From Clostridium estertheticum (GTDB lineage Bacteria > Bacillota > Clostridia > Clostridiales > Clostridiaceae), in the NCBI RefSeq assembly GCF_011065935.2, contig NZ_JAAMNH020000001.1, positions 269,001-333,000 of the forward strand: 64,000 bases of DNA, in the 5' to 3' direction. Made by a program: the position numbers and the translations under genes. Positions 35,682 to 44,826 of this stretch are shown here, piece by piece. Below the pieces are notes generated by a model. The model saw only the letters and a program-made list of their open reading frames with translations. It did not search any database and was not told where the DNA came from. Within the stretch, counting starts at the first letter, position 1, and each line of letters opens with the position of its first letter.

Positions 35682-36524
35682 ATGAAATTTTTAAGAAACA
35701 TAGAAAATGGATCCATAAACATCAAACAAATGGGAATCATTAAAGGGTTTCTTGTAGTACTTCTATCAATTTTGTTGGAGGTGTTAGGACAAGTACCTGT
35801 AGAAATTAAAAATTTATTTTCTGGGAGATTTGAAAAAGCATTACCTTTTGTAATTTTTGCGTTTGGGGTGCTTGTTAAATATTATGTTATTATCATTTTA
35901 CTCAAGTGCCTAAGTAATTCAAGAAATGAGCGAAAACTTAAATATCACATAAATCCGATGAGTTTTGTTTTTGCAGCTATCATGATTATAGCATTTCGTC
36001 TCATATTTGATAATAGTCTAACTTTTTGGGTTAGTAGGATATCCATGCCAGATTTTATAAATGGAGCCTTCGAAGAACTCACTGTTTCACCAATTAAATT
36101 AATACTTAGTGCTGCGGTAATAGCACCTATATACGAAGAAATAATTTTTAGAGGAATATTATTAAAAGGAATGTCAAAAAAAATAAATCCAACTATAGCC
36201 CTTGTAGTATCTGCATTATTCTTTGCAGTAGTGCATTTAAACGTTCCTCAAGGAATAAATGCATTTTTACTAGGTCTGGTTATTGGATTTATATATTTAA
36301 CAACGGACTCAATTTATTTAAGTATATTTGCACATTTCATAAATAACTTACTTGCTCTTTCAGTTTCCTCTAGTTTTGCATTAATAGGAGGGAAATATGC
36401 TTTAGAAATTCATGGAATGTTTTTTATTTTAGGCGTTATACTTTTAGTAATAGCTTGCATGGGGTATGAGCAAAATAAAATTAGAAATGTATCAAGTAGT
36501 TACAAACATTATATAGGAATATAG
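35682..36524 (+). CDS. CPBP family intramembrane metalloprotease (copy 2)
   Basis: Same length (280 residues) and same motif positions as the gene at 8035: YEEIIFRG with the double Glu and Arg, AVVHLN and AHFINN with the two histidines. The proteins are similar along their whole length, most of all over residues 140-222, and differ in the loop near 80-95. The bases before both starts (TTAGAGAGTG and similar) also match, so a whole gene with its 5' flank was duplicated. Multi-spanning membrane protein; probably a metal-dependent protease acting within the membrane. Ends with its own terminator. Substrate unknown. Confidence 0.9.
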   Translation: MKFLRNIENGSINIKQMGIIKGFLVVLLSILLEVLGQVPVEIKNLFSGRFEKALPFVIFAFGVLVKYYVIIILLKCLSNSRNERKLKYHINPMSFVFAAIMIIAFRLIFDNSLTFWVSRISMPDFINGAFEELTVSPIKLILSAAVIAPIYEEIIFRGILLKGMSKKINPTIALVVSALFFAVVHLNVPQGINAFLLGLVIGFIYLTTDSIYLSIFAHFINNLLALSVSSSFALIGGKYALEIHGMFFILGVILLVIACMGYEQNKIRNVSSSYKHYIGI

Positions 36525-36559
36525 ATTCGAATTAAATAAATAGCTAGGATTTATAGCAT

Positions 36560-36608
36560 ATCTCCACCCTACGATAATTAATATTGTCATAGGGTGGAGA
36601 TTTTTTTA
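36560..36608 (+). terminator. rho-independent terminator
   Basis: A 19-bp stem beginning ATCTCCACCCTA with two wobbles is followed by eight T. Confidence 0.9.
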
Positions 36609-36739
36609 TCTTATAGAAAGTTGTAAATCTTCTTCTAAAGTCTTTAGTATTGAAGCACTGCAGGTAATGATATAATGATATAATGAATATAAATTTTAAA
36701 AAAAATATGTAAAAAAATAGATATAGGTAGGTGTTTTTG

Positions 36740-37930
36740 TTGAAAAAAAAGAGTAAGTTCTTAAGTTTATTGTTTTTAGCTATTTTTGCAGTATCATTTG
36801 TAGGGTGTGAAAAAAATAAAGACAATGAGGAAAAAAATGTAAGTATGTATATGTGGGGAGGTAGCGAATCCATAAATAACTATATGGACAAGTGGGTGGC
36901 TCCTAGGTTAAAGGATAAGGGCATAAAATTAAATAGAGTACCTGTAACAGATATAAAGGATACAATAAATAAATTAATTACAGAGAAGCAAGTAGGGAAA
37001 ATTGACGGAAGTGTAGATATACTTTGGTTAAATGGCGAAAATTTTAAACTTTCAAAGGAGAGTAAAATTTTATCAGAACCTTTTGTTGATGCATTATCAA
37101 ACTATAATAAGTATGTTGCAAAGGATTCCCCTGAAGTAAAATATGACTTTGGTGAAGAAACTAGCGGACTTGAAGCACCATGGGGGAAAGTTCAATTTGT
37201 TTTTATATATGACTCTGAAAAAATAAAAACTCCTCCTAAATCCTTTGCGGAGCTGAAAATATGGATAAAAAATAATCCGGGAAAATTTGCTTATCCCTCT
37301 TCAGATGATTTTACTGGAAGTGCATTTTTACGACAAGGATTATTTGAACTAAATGGTGGATATGAAAAATTTATGACAGATTTTAATGAAAAAGCCGTGG
37401 AGGGACAGACAAAGCCGCTATGGGATTATCTTAATGAAATAAAACCGTCTCTTTGGCAACAAGGTAAGACTTATCCGGAAACTCTTGCAAAGCTAGATAA
37501 GCTATATTCTAATGGAGAAGTATGGATGACCATGGGCTATGATGAAGCAAGAGCAGAAAGTGAAATGAAAAAAGGTAACTTTCCAGATTCTACAAAAACA
37601 TTTGTATTGGATAGGGGAACCTTAGCTAACACTCATTTTTTAACTATTCCATTTAATTCAAGTCATAAAGGTACAGCAAAGGAAGTAATAGACTTTTTGT
37701 TAAGTCCAGAAGCACAAATAGCAAAACTCAATCCTGATAATTGGGGAGATGGACTTTCAATAGATATTAATAAGTTATCACCAGAGGATGTCAAAAAAAT
37801 AAATGAAATAGATAGAGGGAAATCAACTTTAAATTTAAAAGAACTTCAAAGTCATAGAATACCTGAAATTAAGGCTGATTACGTGAAATTTATAGAAAAA
37901 GGATGGATTGATAATGTGGCAAAAAAGTAG
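36740..37930 (+). CDS. YnjB-like ABC transporter substrate-binding lipoprotein
   Basis: About 396 residues. A basic start and hydrophobic stretch end in the lipobox VSFVGC, so the protein is a membrane-anchored lipoprotein. The mature part resembles the YnjB branch of iron/thiamine-type binding proteins: MYMWGGSESINNYMDKWVAP, DILWLNGENF, EAPWGKVQFVFIYDSEK and a C-terminal FLLSPEAQIAKLNP. I chose the TTG at 36740, since TAGGTAGG lies about 7 nt upstream; GTG at 36731 is too close to the site. It heads a four-gene importer operon and overlaps the first permease gene. The substrate is unknown; relatives are guessed to carry thiamine or a metal complex. Confidence 0.85.
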   Translation: MKKKSKFLSLLFLAIFAVSFVGCEKNKDNEEKNVSMYMWGGSESINNYMDKWVAPRLKDKGIKLNRVPVTDIKDTINKLITEKQVGKIDGSVDILWLNGENFKLSKESKILSEPFVDALSNYNKYVAKDSPEVKYDFGEETSGLEAPWGKVQFVFIYDSEKIKTPPKSFAELKIWIKNNPGKFAYPSSDDFTGSAFLRQGLFELNGGYEKFMTDFNEKAVEGQTKPLWDYLNEIKPSLWQQGKTYPETLAKLDKLYSNGEVWMTMGYDEARAESEMKKGNFPDSTKTFVLDRGTLANTHFLTIPFNSSHKGTAKEVIDFLLSPEAQIAKLNPDNWGDGLSIDINKLSPEDVKKINEIDRGKSTLNLKELQSHRIPEIKADYVKFIEKGWIDNVAKK

Positions 37931-38789
37931 ACCTTATATATTAATTTTACCTTCATTAATAATCATAGTAACACTATTTTTTGGAGGATTAATATTAGGA
38001 TTACTTCAAAGTCTAGGATTCATGGCTGTAGGAGGGACTTCACATTTTACTATAAATGCATATAAACAACTTATGCTTTCAAAAGACTTTATAAACTCAT
38101 TAGCTTTAACTTTAAGGATAGCATTAGTTTCAAGTGTTTTATCAGGAGTTTTAGCAGTAATCACAATTAGATTATTATTTATCCTAGGGGAAAATAGAAA
38201 AACTGCTTTTTTCAGAAAAGTGTTTCAGGTGCCCATGTTGGTACCGCATGTTACTGCGGCATATCTTATAATGCTTTTGTTCATGCAAAGTGGGTGGTTC
38301 TCTAGCATAGCCTATTCTATGGGGATAATTAAAAGCATGGATGCATTTCCTAGTGTAGTTAATAATCCAAATAGTTTGGGCATTGTTTTAACCTATATAT
38401 GGAAAGAAACACCGTTTATAATGCTTATGATTTTTCCTATAATGAGTAGAACGCAAGATTCTTGGTTAGAAATAGCACAGGTTTTTGGCGCTAGGCGGCA
38501 AGAGTTTTTTAAAGAGGTAATATTGCCTTTAATTATACCAACCTGGTTATCATCCGTACTTATAGTATTCGCTTTTACCTTTTCAGACTTTGAGGTACCC
38601 TATTTACTAGGGATCACATATCCCAAGTTTATTTCTGTATATGCTTATAATATGTACTATAATGGACAACTTTCAGATAGACCGATTGCATTAGCTGCAA
38701 ACTTTATTTTAGCTATTATCACAGCAATACTAGGCTTTGCAGCATATAAATTAGCACAGCGAAGAGATGATATGGAAGCGAGATGGTAA
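37914..38789 (+). CDS. ABC transporter permease (YnjC-like, N-terminal half)
   Basis: A 291-residue integral membrane protein with about six helices. The permease signature around EIAQVFGARRQEFFKEVILPLIIP (the EAA loop that contacts the ATPase) is clear. I take the ATG at 37914, which overlaps the end of the binding-protein gene by 17 bases; a TTG at 37908 is the alternative. It pairs with the next permease to form the pore; E. coli YnjC is a single fused protein, so here the two halves are separate genes. Confidence 0.88.
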   Translation: MWQKSRPYILILPSLIIIVTLFFGGLILGLLQSLGFMAVGGTSHFTINAYKQLMLSKDFINSLALTLRIALVSSVLSGVLAVITIRLLFILGENRKTAFFRKVFQVPMLVPHVTAAYLIMLLFMQSGWFSSIAYSMGIIKSMDAFPSVVNNPNSLGIVLTYIWKETPFIMLMIFPIMSRTQDSWLEIAQVFGARRQEFFKEVILPLIIPTWLSSVLIVFAFTFSDFEVPYLLGITYPKFISVYAYNMYYNGQLSDRPIALAANFILAIITAILGFAAYKLAQRRDDMEARW

Positions 38790-38795
38790 AAATCA

Positions 38796-39605
38796 ATGAA
38801 AAAGCATAGTAAGGTTATATACTACATTACAATAATCATTCTTTTATTAGCCTTTTTATTGCCATTTATACCTTTGTTTATAAATAGTTTAGCTTACGAT
38901 TTTAGATGGCCAAGGATTATTCCTAGTAACGTCACATGGAGGGCCTTTAAATATGTTTTTTATGAAAATCCAAATACCTATGAGGCAATCTTTAATACTT
39001 TAATCATTGCTACTTCTGTAGTTGTCATTGATATTTTGATAGCAGTTCCTGCAGCTTTTTCCTTAGTAAGATATGAATTTAAGGGGAAATTTATAATAAA
39101 AGTGATTTTATTTGCACCTATTATTATTCCGTCTTTTACTGCAATTATGGGAATGTATGTAGTTTTTATAAAGCTTGGCTTAACAGAATCTATATATGGA
39201 GTTATTTTAGCGCATATTTTACCTACATTACCTTACATGATAAAGGCTTTAATGGTAAGCTATGGAACTTTAGACTCATCATTAGAACATCAGGCTGCAG
39301 TACTTGGGGCTGGACCAATTTCTAGATTTATTTATATAAGTCTTCCACATATACTTCCAGGCATGGTTGCGGGGGCTGGTCTTACTTTTTTAATTTCTAT
39401 AAGCCAGTATTTTCTAACCTTTTTAGTTGGTGGAGGTAAGGTTATTACTATATCTATAATAATGTTTCCTTTTATAAGTGGAGGAGACAATGCAATTGGT
39501 TCAGTATATGGAGTATTATTTTCTTCACTAGCAATAATAAATTTAGTTTTAATAGACTTTGTGCTTAAAAAGTATTATAAGATGAGAAATTTTAAAATTA
39601 TTTAG
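38796..39605 (+). CDS. ABC transporter permease, second subunit
   Basis: A 269-residue membrane protein with about six helices. Its EAA loop reads LEHQAAVLGAGPISRFIYISLPHILPG. It starts 6 bases after the preceding permease gene and is followed, 10 bases after its stop, by the ATPase. It should dimerise with the first permease. The ribosome site is weak (GAGATGG at some distance), consistent with coupled translation. Confidence 0.88.
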   Translation: MKKHSKVIYYITIIILLLAFLLPFIPLFINSLAYDFRWPRIIPSNVTWRAFKYVFYENPNTYEAIFNTLIIATSVVVIDILIAVPAAFSLVRYEFKGKFIIKVILFAPIIIPSFTAIMGMYVVFIKLGLTESIYGVILAHILPTLPYMIKALMVSYGTLDSSLEHQAAVLGAGPISRFIYISLPHILPGMVAGAGLTFLISISQYFLTFLVGGGKVITISIIMFPFISGGDNAIGSVYGVLFSSLAIINLVLIDFVLKKYYKMRNFKII

Positions 39606-39615
39606 GAGTGATTTT

Positions 39616-40284
39616 ATGGCGAGACTAGAGATTAGGAATATAAGCAAGAAGTATGAGCAACAATATACTGAGTCATTTTCGCTGGTTAATATAGATCTAA
39701 CTGTTGAGGATGGTGAATTTCTATCTATTTTAGGTACATCTGGATGTGGGAAGACCACTATATTGGGTATTATTACAGGAATCATAAAGCCGGATACTGG
39801 TAGCCTGTTTGTAGAAAATGTAGATATTACAGAAATGCCTATTGAGAAAAGAAACTTTGCATTGGTAGCTCAACAGCCTTTGCTATTTCCCAATATGAAT
39901 GTAATGGACAATGTGGCCTTTGGGCTAAAAATGAAGGGTGTTAGTAAAGGCGATAGATTAGAGCTAGCTAATGATATACTTAGTAAACTAGGACTTAAAG
40001 GACTAGAAAAAAGATTTTCCACTCAGCTAAGTGGAGGAGAGAGGCAAAGAGTAGCCATAGCAAGAGCAATGGTCACAGCGCCTAAAGTTCTTTTAATGGA
40101 TGAACCTTTTAATGCATTACATGAAGAATTAAGGGTAGATATGAGGGAACTATTATATAAGTTACATAAGGAAAACAGGGTTACTACTATTTTTGTAACT
40201 CATTTTAAGGAAGAAGCAAACTTTCTCTCTGATAAAATTGTTATAATGTCAAAAGGAAAAATAGATGAAATAAAACTTTTATAA
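39616..40284 (+). CDS. ABC transporter ATP-binding protein (YnjD-like)
   Basis: A 222-residue ATPase of the importer operon. Walker A GTSGCGKTT (about 41-49), signature LSGGERQRVAIARAM, Walker B VLLMDEPFNAL and the histidine in VTHFKEEA are all in place. It is shorter than the iron/spermidine-type ATPases and lacks their C-terminal regulatory domain, as in the YnjD group. GGAGTG precedes ATG. Last gene of the operon; only a poor hairpin follows (about 40292-40330). Confidence 0.88.
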   Translation: MARLEIRNISKKYEQQYTESFSLVNIDLTVEDGEFLSILGTSGCGKTTILGIITGIIKPDTGSLFVENVDITEMPIEKRNFALVAQQPLLFPNMNVMDNVAFGLKMKGVSKGDRLELANDILSKLGLKGLEKRFSTQLSGGERQRVAIARAMVTAPKVLLMDEPFNALHEELRVDMRELLYKLHKENRVTTIFVTHFKEEANFLSDKIVIMSKGKIDEIKLL

Positions 40285-40371
40285 ATACATAGAAACCCTC
40301 TAAAGTAATAATACCTTAAAGAGTTCCTAAAATTTATAAAAGTTTATTACATTATATTATAGTATAATGCA

Positions 40372-40644
40372 TTATTTTAATTCACTCATCATTTGAGTAG
40401 CTTCATTTTTTAATTGTTGAACCTCATTATCTGGAGCATCCTTTGTAGGATACCATCCTTTTTGTTTCATAGCATCAAATAATTTATATTGAATAGTCTG
40501 AGTGTTTTTAAAGTTGTCTACTAGTGTATTTCTTAAATTTTCACAAGAAGATTCAGTTATTCCTGTACTGTACGCGGAAATAACTTGTTTTTCTGTAGCA
40601 AGTAAATCTTGCATTAAATCTTTTTCAGGCATACTTGTATTCAT
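40372..40644 (-). CDS. CotF-like spore coat protein, 90 aa
   Basis: A small helical protein of the CotF family: MPEKDLMQDLLATEKQVISA, then the second helix pair LRNTLVDNFKNTQTIQYKLFDAMKQKGWY. It resembles half of a ferritin-like bundle and is a component of the inner spore coat in Bacilli and Clostridia. It is expected to be made in the mother cell late in sporulation. GGAGGG precedes ATG. It follows a related gene by 23 bp on the same strand, forming a two-gene coat operon. Confidence 0.82.
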   Translation of the reverse strand: MNTSMPEKDLMQDLLATEKQVISAYSTGITESSCENLRNTLVDNFKNTQTIQYKLFDAMKQKGWYPTKDAPDNEVQQLKNEATQMMSELK

Positions 40645-40667
40645 ACTAATCCCTCCATTTATTTATT

Positions 40668-40877
40668 TTATTGATGAGAATCAAGGTAAGTTTTTAAAGT
40701 AGTAAAGTTTTGTTTGTGTGTTTGGCTAGCTTCATTGCAAAGGTTTTTTAAATTTTGATCAGTGCATTGAGTTCCATATTGATTAAACTTTTTATTAAGC
40801 AATGCTTCATATCCTAATTGATCCTTAATAACTTTTAGGTTATTGCTTTCTAATTGTTTATTTGTAGTATTCATCAT
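40668..40877 (-). CDS. CotF-like small coat protein, 69 aa
   Basis: A short helical protein with VIKDQLGYEALLNKKFNQYGTQC and a second helix ending HKQNFTTLKTYL. It resembles the small partner of CotF-type pairs and probably packs with the 90-residue protein encoded next to it. I place the start at the ATG at 40877, with GGAGGT 7 nt upstream; the next ATG at 40874 is equally possible, and a longer frame to 40892 would put its start before the ribosome site. The divergent gap to the glycosyltransferase gene (279 bp) holds AT-rich sequence only. Confidence 0.75.
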   Translation of the reverse strand: MMNTTNKQLESNNLKVIKDQLGYEALLNKKFNQYGTQCTDQNLKNLCNEASQTHKQNFTTLKTYLDSHQ

Positions 40878-41156
40878 ATTTGTTACCTCCAATTTTTTAT
40901 TAGGACCACTACAGCAATATTGTGTGCCTTTTATGTTAAAATATAAGTGGTAATTTAATGTAACAACAATATATAATTTAATTGCAATCTAGAGGTGTTT
41001 TATTTAATATGCAACAAAAAAATAAAGGACATTACAATTTTTTTGTAGTAAATAGTGTAAATTTAAGAAAACTTTAAGGTGACATTAATTAATTCTTAAT
41101 AATAATAGTGTACAATAAAGTTATAAACAAGGTTAGATTAGATGGGAGTGACAATT

Positions 41157-42188
41157 ATGCCTACTATAAATATGCTTTCCACAGCGGATAAAGTCAAAGG
41201 CCAGGGGGTAGGATCGGCTTACCTAGAGCAAGTGAATTTAGTGCAAGATGGATTGGATAGTGAATATAAAGTTGTAATAAATAAGAGAATAAGAGCCGAA
41301 ATAATGCATTATCATACTATCGATCTTAAGCATTATTTAAGTGTGCCTTTTGCTAAAAAGAAAGGTGTAACCGTAGGGTACGTGCATTTTTTGCCTGAGA
41401 CAATTGAAGGAAGTATCAAATTACCAAAATTAATTAAAAAGATTTTTTATAAATATATTATAAGTTTTTATAACAGTATGGATTATTTAGTTACAGTAAA
41501 TCCTAATTTTATAGATAGGCTTGAAGCTTATAATATTGATAGAAAAAAAATCACATATATTCCTAACTTTGTTTCAACTGAAAAATTCTATAAGCTTTCA
41601 ACTGAGGATATTTGCGTAGCTAAAGAAAAATTGAAAATTGAAAAGGATGCTTTTGTTGTGCTTGGCGTAGGTCAAATACAAACTCGAAAAGGTGTCATTG
41701 ATTTTATTGATATCGCAAAAAAAATGCCTGAAGTACAATTTATTTGGGCGGGTGGCTTTTCTTTTGGAAATATTACGGATGGATATAAGGAATTAAAAAA
41801 TCAAATTGAACATGCACCTAAAAATATTTTATTTACAGGAATAGTTGAAAGAGATTTGATGAATGCTATATATAATGTATCGGATGTTCTTTTTATGCCA
41901 TCTTATAATGAGCTTTTCCCTATGTCAATACTTGAGGCAATGAATACTTACACTCCAATACTATTAAGAGATCTGGAACTATATGAAGATATATTATTTG
42001 ATTATTATTTAAAAGAACATGATAATGAGGGTTTCATTAAGGCTATAGAAAAGTTAAAAAATGATTCAAGCTATTACGAGCAGGCTAAAGAAAAAGCTAT
42101 AAGAGGGCACAATTTTTATTCAAGAGAGAATGTACTTGATATGTGGAAAAATTTTTATAAAAAGGTATATCGGATAAAAGGGCGGTAA
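41157..42188 (+). CDS. GT4 glycosyltransferase (glycolipid type)
   Basis: A 343-residue glycosyltransferase of family GT4. The C-terminal nucleotide-sugar domain has FVVLGVGQIQTRKG, then PSYNELFPMSILEAMN with the two-glutamate motif. The N-terminal acceptor domain begins PTINMLSTADKVKGQGVGSAY. It is the first gene of a three-gene unit with a membrane flippase-like protein and a second GT4. This grouping resembles the diacylglycerol glucosyltransferase/CpoA-type glycolipid loci of Firmicutes. It may add the second sugar to a membrane glycolipid. ATG at 41157 follows GGGAGTG; the ATG at 41142 lies before that site. Confidence 0.82.
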   Translation: MPTINMLSTADKVKGQGVGSAYLEQVNLVQDGLDSEYKVVINKRIRAEIMHYHTIDLKHYLSVPFAKKKGVTVGYVHFLPETIEGSIKLPKLIKKIFYKYIISFYNSMDYLVTVNPNFIDRLEAYNIDRKKITYIPNFVSTEKFYKLSTEDICVAKEKLKIEKDAFVVLGVGQIQTRKGVIDFIDIAKKMPEVQFIWAGGFSFGNITDGYKELKNQIEHAPKNILFTGIVERDLMNAIYNVSDVLFMPSYNELFPMSILEAMNTYTPILLRDLELYEDILFDYYLKEHDNEGFIKAIEKLKNDSSYYEQAKEKAIRGHNFYSRENVLDMWKNFYKKVYRIKGR

Positions 42189-42192
42189 GTTA

Positions 42193-43182
42193 ATGAAAAA
42201 TTATAAATTTAATTTTATTTTGGGGATAGCTTCTGGAATTATATTTATTTTGCTGATTATTTTCACAAATGGTTGGATGGATTTAATTCATCAAATGAAA
42301 AATTTGCAAATTCAATGGATAATTGTAGCAGGTATAGCTATGGTGTTATATTGGATTTTTGAAGCTAAAACATTGCAAAGTGTTATATTTTTAATCAAAA
42401 AAGATTATAAATTTAGAGAAGCATTTAAAGTTACTATGGTAGGACAATATTTTAATTCAATTACCCCTTTTGCATCCGGGGGTCAGCCAATGCAATTATA
42501 TGCACTTACGAAACAAGAATTAGGAGCTGGTAGCTCTGGTTCGGTGCTGATGATTAAATTTATTATCTATCAATCGGTATTAACTATATATTCGTTAATT
42601 CTTATATTTTGGAAGGCAAGTTTTTTCAAAAGTAAAATGAGTAATTTATTTTATTTAATAGGCATAGGATTTGCAGTTAATGCAGGCGTAATTATGTTTT
42701 TAATTATATTTTCAAAATATCGTAAATTGACGCATAAATTGATAATAACCTTATCTAAGATTTTAGATAAGCTTAAATTGGTAAAGGATATTTCAAAATT
42801 GGAAATGCGCATTAACGACAATTTAGATCAATTTCATGATAATATGGAGATTGTAAAGCATAGTGGTGCACAGATGTTTAAAGCTATTATCTATACAATA
42901 TTTCAGCTAACAATAATTTTTAGTATACCTTATTTTATTTATCTTAGTTTTGGGATGAGGGGTGCTAGCATAGAAAGTATGATAGCCGGAACTGCCTTTG
43001 TAATGATGCTAACAGCTTTTATACCATTACCTGGAGCCGTGGGTGGAGCAGAGGGCGCTTTCTTTATGTTTTTTAGTTTATTTTTTGCAGCTAATAACAT
43101 AATGGCCGCTATTTTATTATGGAGATTAATTACATTTTACTCTTGTATAATTTTTGGATTTTATGCCTTTATGAAGAAGTAA
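42193..43182 (+). CDS. lysylphosphatidylglycerol synthase-type membrane protein (UPF0104)
   Basis: A 329-residue integral membrane protein with about eight helices and the UPF0104/MprF-flippase signature: FNSITPFASGGQPMQLYAL and FIPLPGAVGGAEGAFFMFF. It has only the membrane half of MprF, not the aminoacyl-transferase half. Such proteins are thought to flip lipids or glycolipids. It starts 5 bases after the first GT4 gene and precedes the second by 57 bases, so a role in exporting the glycolipid made by these enzymes is a reasonable inference. Confidence 0.88.
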   Translation: MKNYKFNFILGIASGIIFILLIIFTNGWMDLIHQMKNLQIQWIIVAGIAMVLYWIFEAKTLQSVIFLIKKDYKFREAFKVTMVGQYFNSITPFASGGQPMQLYALTKQELGAGSSGSVLMIKFIIYQSVLTIYSLILIFWKASFFKSKMSNLFYLIGIGFAVNAGVIMFLIIFSKYRKLTHKLIITLSKILDKLKLVKDISKLEMRINDNLDQFHDNMEIVKHSGAQMFKAIIYTIFQLTIIFSIPYFIYLSFGMRGASIESMIAGTAFVMMLTAFIPLPGAVGGAEGAFFMFFSLFFAANNIMAAILLWRLITFYSCIIFGFYAFMKK

Positions 43183-43239
43183 GTACGGTAAATTAATACA
43201 TATTAAACAAGAAAATTATAGTATTTAAGGGGGCTGATT

Positions 43240-44424
43240 ATGAATATCGGAATTTTCACTGATGCATATTATCCACAAGTAAGTGGAGTGGTTACATCTA
43301 CTTTTATATTGAAAAATGAGTTAATTAGACTTGGTCATAGCGTAACTATCATTACAGTTGCACACCCGGATGTAGAAGAGGAAGAAGGTATAATGAGATT
43401 GCCTAGCATACCATTTTTTCTTTTACCTTCCCAAAGAGTTGGGATGATATATTCACGTAAAATTATGATTAGAATAAAGAAATTAGATTTAGATATTATA
43501 CATACACAAACAGAATTTAGTGTAGGGATATTCGGAAGAATAGTTGCTAAAAAATTGGATATTCCTGTAGTTCATACTTATCATACTATGTATGAGGATT
43601 ATATACACTATGTATCCCGTGGAATAATGCTTAAACCTGCTTCGCAATTTGCTAAAAAGGTAAGTAAACTATATTGCAGAGACTGCAGTGCTATAATAGT
43701 ACCCACATTAAAGGTAAAAGATGCGTTGCAGCATTACGGGTTATTAAGACATATTGATATAATACCTACAGGAGTTGACCTTGAACCTTTCAAAAGAAGT
43801 AATTACAATGAAGACCTTATAGAAGATGAAAAAAGATCTTTTGGAATAAAAGAAGCTGAGCCAGTTATATTATTTATTGGGCGATTAGCAAAAGAAAAAA
43901 GTTTAGATATAATTATAAATAGTATGAAGGAACTAATTGCGAAAATACCAAATTGTAAACTTCTGATTGTGGGTGGCGGACCTGAACGTGAAAATCTAGA
44001 AGCTTTAGTTGCTGAACTTGATATTGAAAAATCCGTAGTATTTACTGGGGAAAAACCTTGGGCGGAAATTGGCAGGTATTATCAAATGGGAGATGTGTTT
44101 GTAGGTGCTTCACTAACTGAAACACAAGGATTGACCTTTACAGAAGCTATGGCGGCACAAATTCCTGTGGTTGCTAAGTATGATAAAAATTTAGACGATC
44201 TAATTCAAGATAAAATTAATGGAAGAATTTTCTATAGAGATGAGGATTTAGCTGGAATATTATATGAGGTTCTAATGAATAAAGAGGAATGTGCAAAAAT
44301 GGTGGAAAATGCTTATGATGGAATAGAGCCATTATCATCTAGGCGTTTTGGTGAAAGTGTAGAGAAAGTTTACATGGAAGTTGAAAAACAAAATTATATG
44401 TTACAAAATCAAAAGATAACATAA
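43240..44424 (+). CDS. GT4 glycosyltransferase, 1,2-diacylglycerol 3-glucosyltransferase type
   Basis: A 394-residue GT4 enzyme. The start NIGIFTDAYYPQVSGVVTS and the HTQTEFSVGIFGR and HTYHTMYEDYIHYV segments are characteristic of monoglucosyl-diacylglycerol synthases. The C-terminal domain has LFIGRLAKEKSLD and LTETQGLTFTEAMAAQIPVVA with the conserved glutamates. It should transfer a sugar from UDP- or similar donor to diacylglycerol at the membrane surface. AGGGGG precedes ATG. Third gene of the glycolipid unit. Confidence 0.85.
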   Translation: MNIGIFTDAYYPQVSGVVTSTFILKNELIRLGHSVTIITVAHPDVEEEEGIMRLPSIPFFLLPSQRVGMIYSRKIMIRIKKLDLDIIHTQTEFSVGIFGRIVAKKLDIPVVHTYHTMYEDYIHYVSRGIMLKPASQFAKKVSKLYCRDCSAIIVPTLKVKDALQHYGLLRHIDIIPTGVDLEPFKRSNYNEDLIEDEKRSFGIKEAEPVILFIGRLAKEKSLDIIINSMKELIAKIPNCKLLIVGGGPERENLEALVAELDIEKSVVFTGEKPWAEIGRYYQMGDVFVGASLTETQGLTFTEAMAAQIPVVAKYDKNLDDLIQDKINGRIFYRDEDLAGILYEVLMNKEECAKMVENAYDGIEPLSSRRFGESVEKVYMEVEKQNYMLQNQKIT

Positions 44425-44441
44425 TTAATTTAGATAATAAA

Positions 44442-44480
44442 GCTGCTTTATGCAAGAGGTTAATAAGTTGCATGGGCAGC
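44442..44480 (+). terminator. weak hairpin after glycolipid operon
   Basis: GCTGCTTTATGCAA pairs with TTGCATGGGCAGC with a bulge, 18 nt after the stop. No T run follows, so termination is uncertain. Confidence 0.35.
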
Positions 44481-44502
44481 ACAATAATTTTAAAAATAAA
44501 CA

Positions 44503-44531
44503 TTACCAAAATGCTATTTTTGTAATATAAT
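44503..44531 (+). promoter_or_regulatory. tRNA-Ala promoter
   Basis: TTACCA (44503-44508), a 17-nt spacer and TATAAT (44526-44531) precede the tRNA by 42 nt. Confidence 0.65.
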
Positions 44532-44573
44532 AGATTTATATATAAGAATAATCAAAAGATCACTTTAATATGA

Positions 44574-44649
44574 GGGGATGTAGCTCAGCTGGGAGAGTAC
44601 TTGAATGGCATTCAAGGGGTCGTGGGTTCGAGTCCCATTATCTCCACCA
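44574..44649 (+). tRNA. tRNA-Ala (GGC)
   Basis: A 76-nt cloverleaf with encoded CCA. The acceptor stem is GGGGATG/TATCTCC with two G-U pairs. The anticodon stem CTTGA/TCAAG holds the loop ATGGCAT with anticodon GGC, and the T arm reads GGGTTCGAGTCCC. Confidence 0.95.
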
Positions 44650-44700
44650 AAGAACTCCGAGTAAATCCTTCGGTAGTAATGCAATAGCCTAATAAATAAA

Positions 44701-44752
44701 AAAATATCTGATGATATAAGTTTACAAAACTATATTATCAGATATTTTTATT
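44701..44752 (+). terminator. hairpin downstream of tRNA-Ala
   Basis: 17-bp arms AAATATCTGATGATATA/TATATTATCAGATATTT with one wobble, followed by T-rich sequence, 52 nt after the tRNA. Confidence 0.75.
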
Positions 44753-44826
44753 TTACTATATGTATCCTATAATATTTGTTTTTTTGGTACAATGATATAA
44801 ATACAAAAGAAATGGAGCGATTAAAA

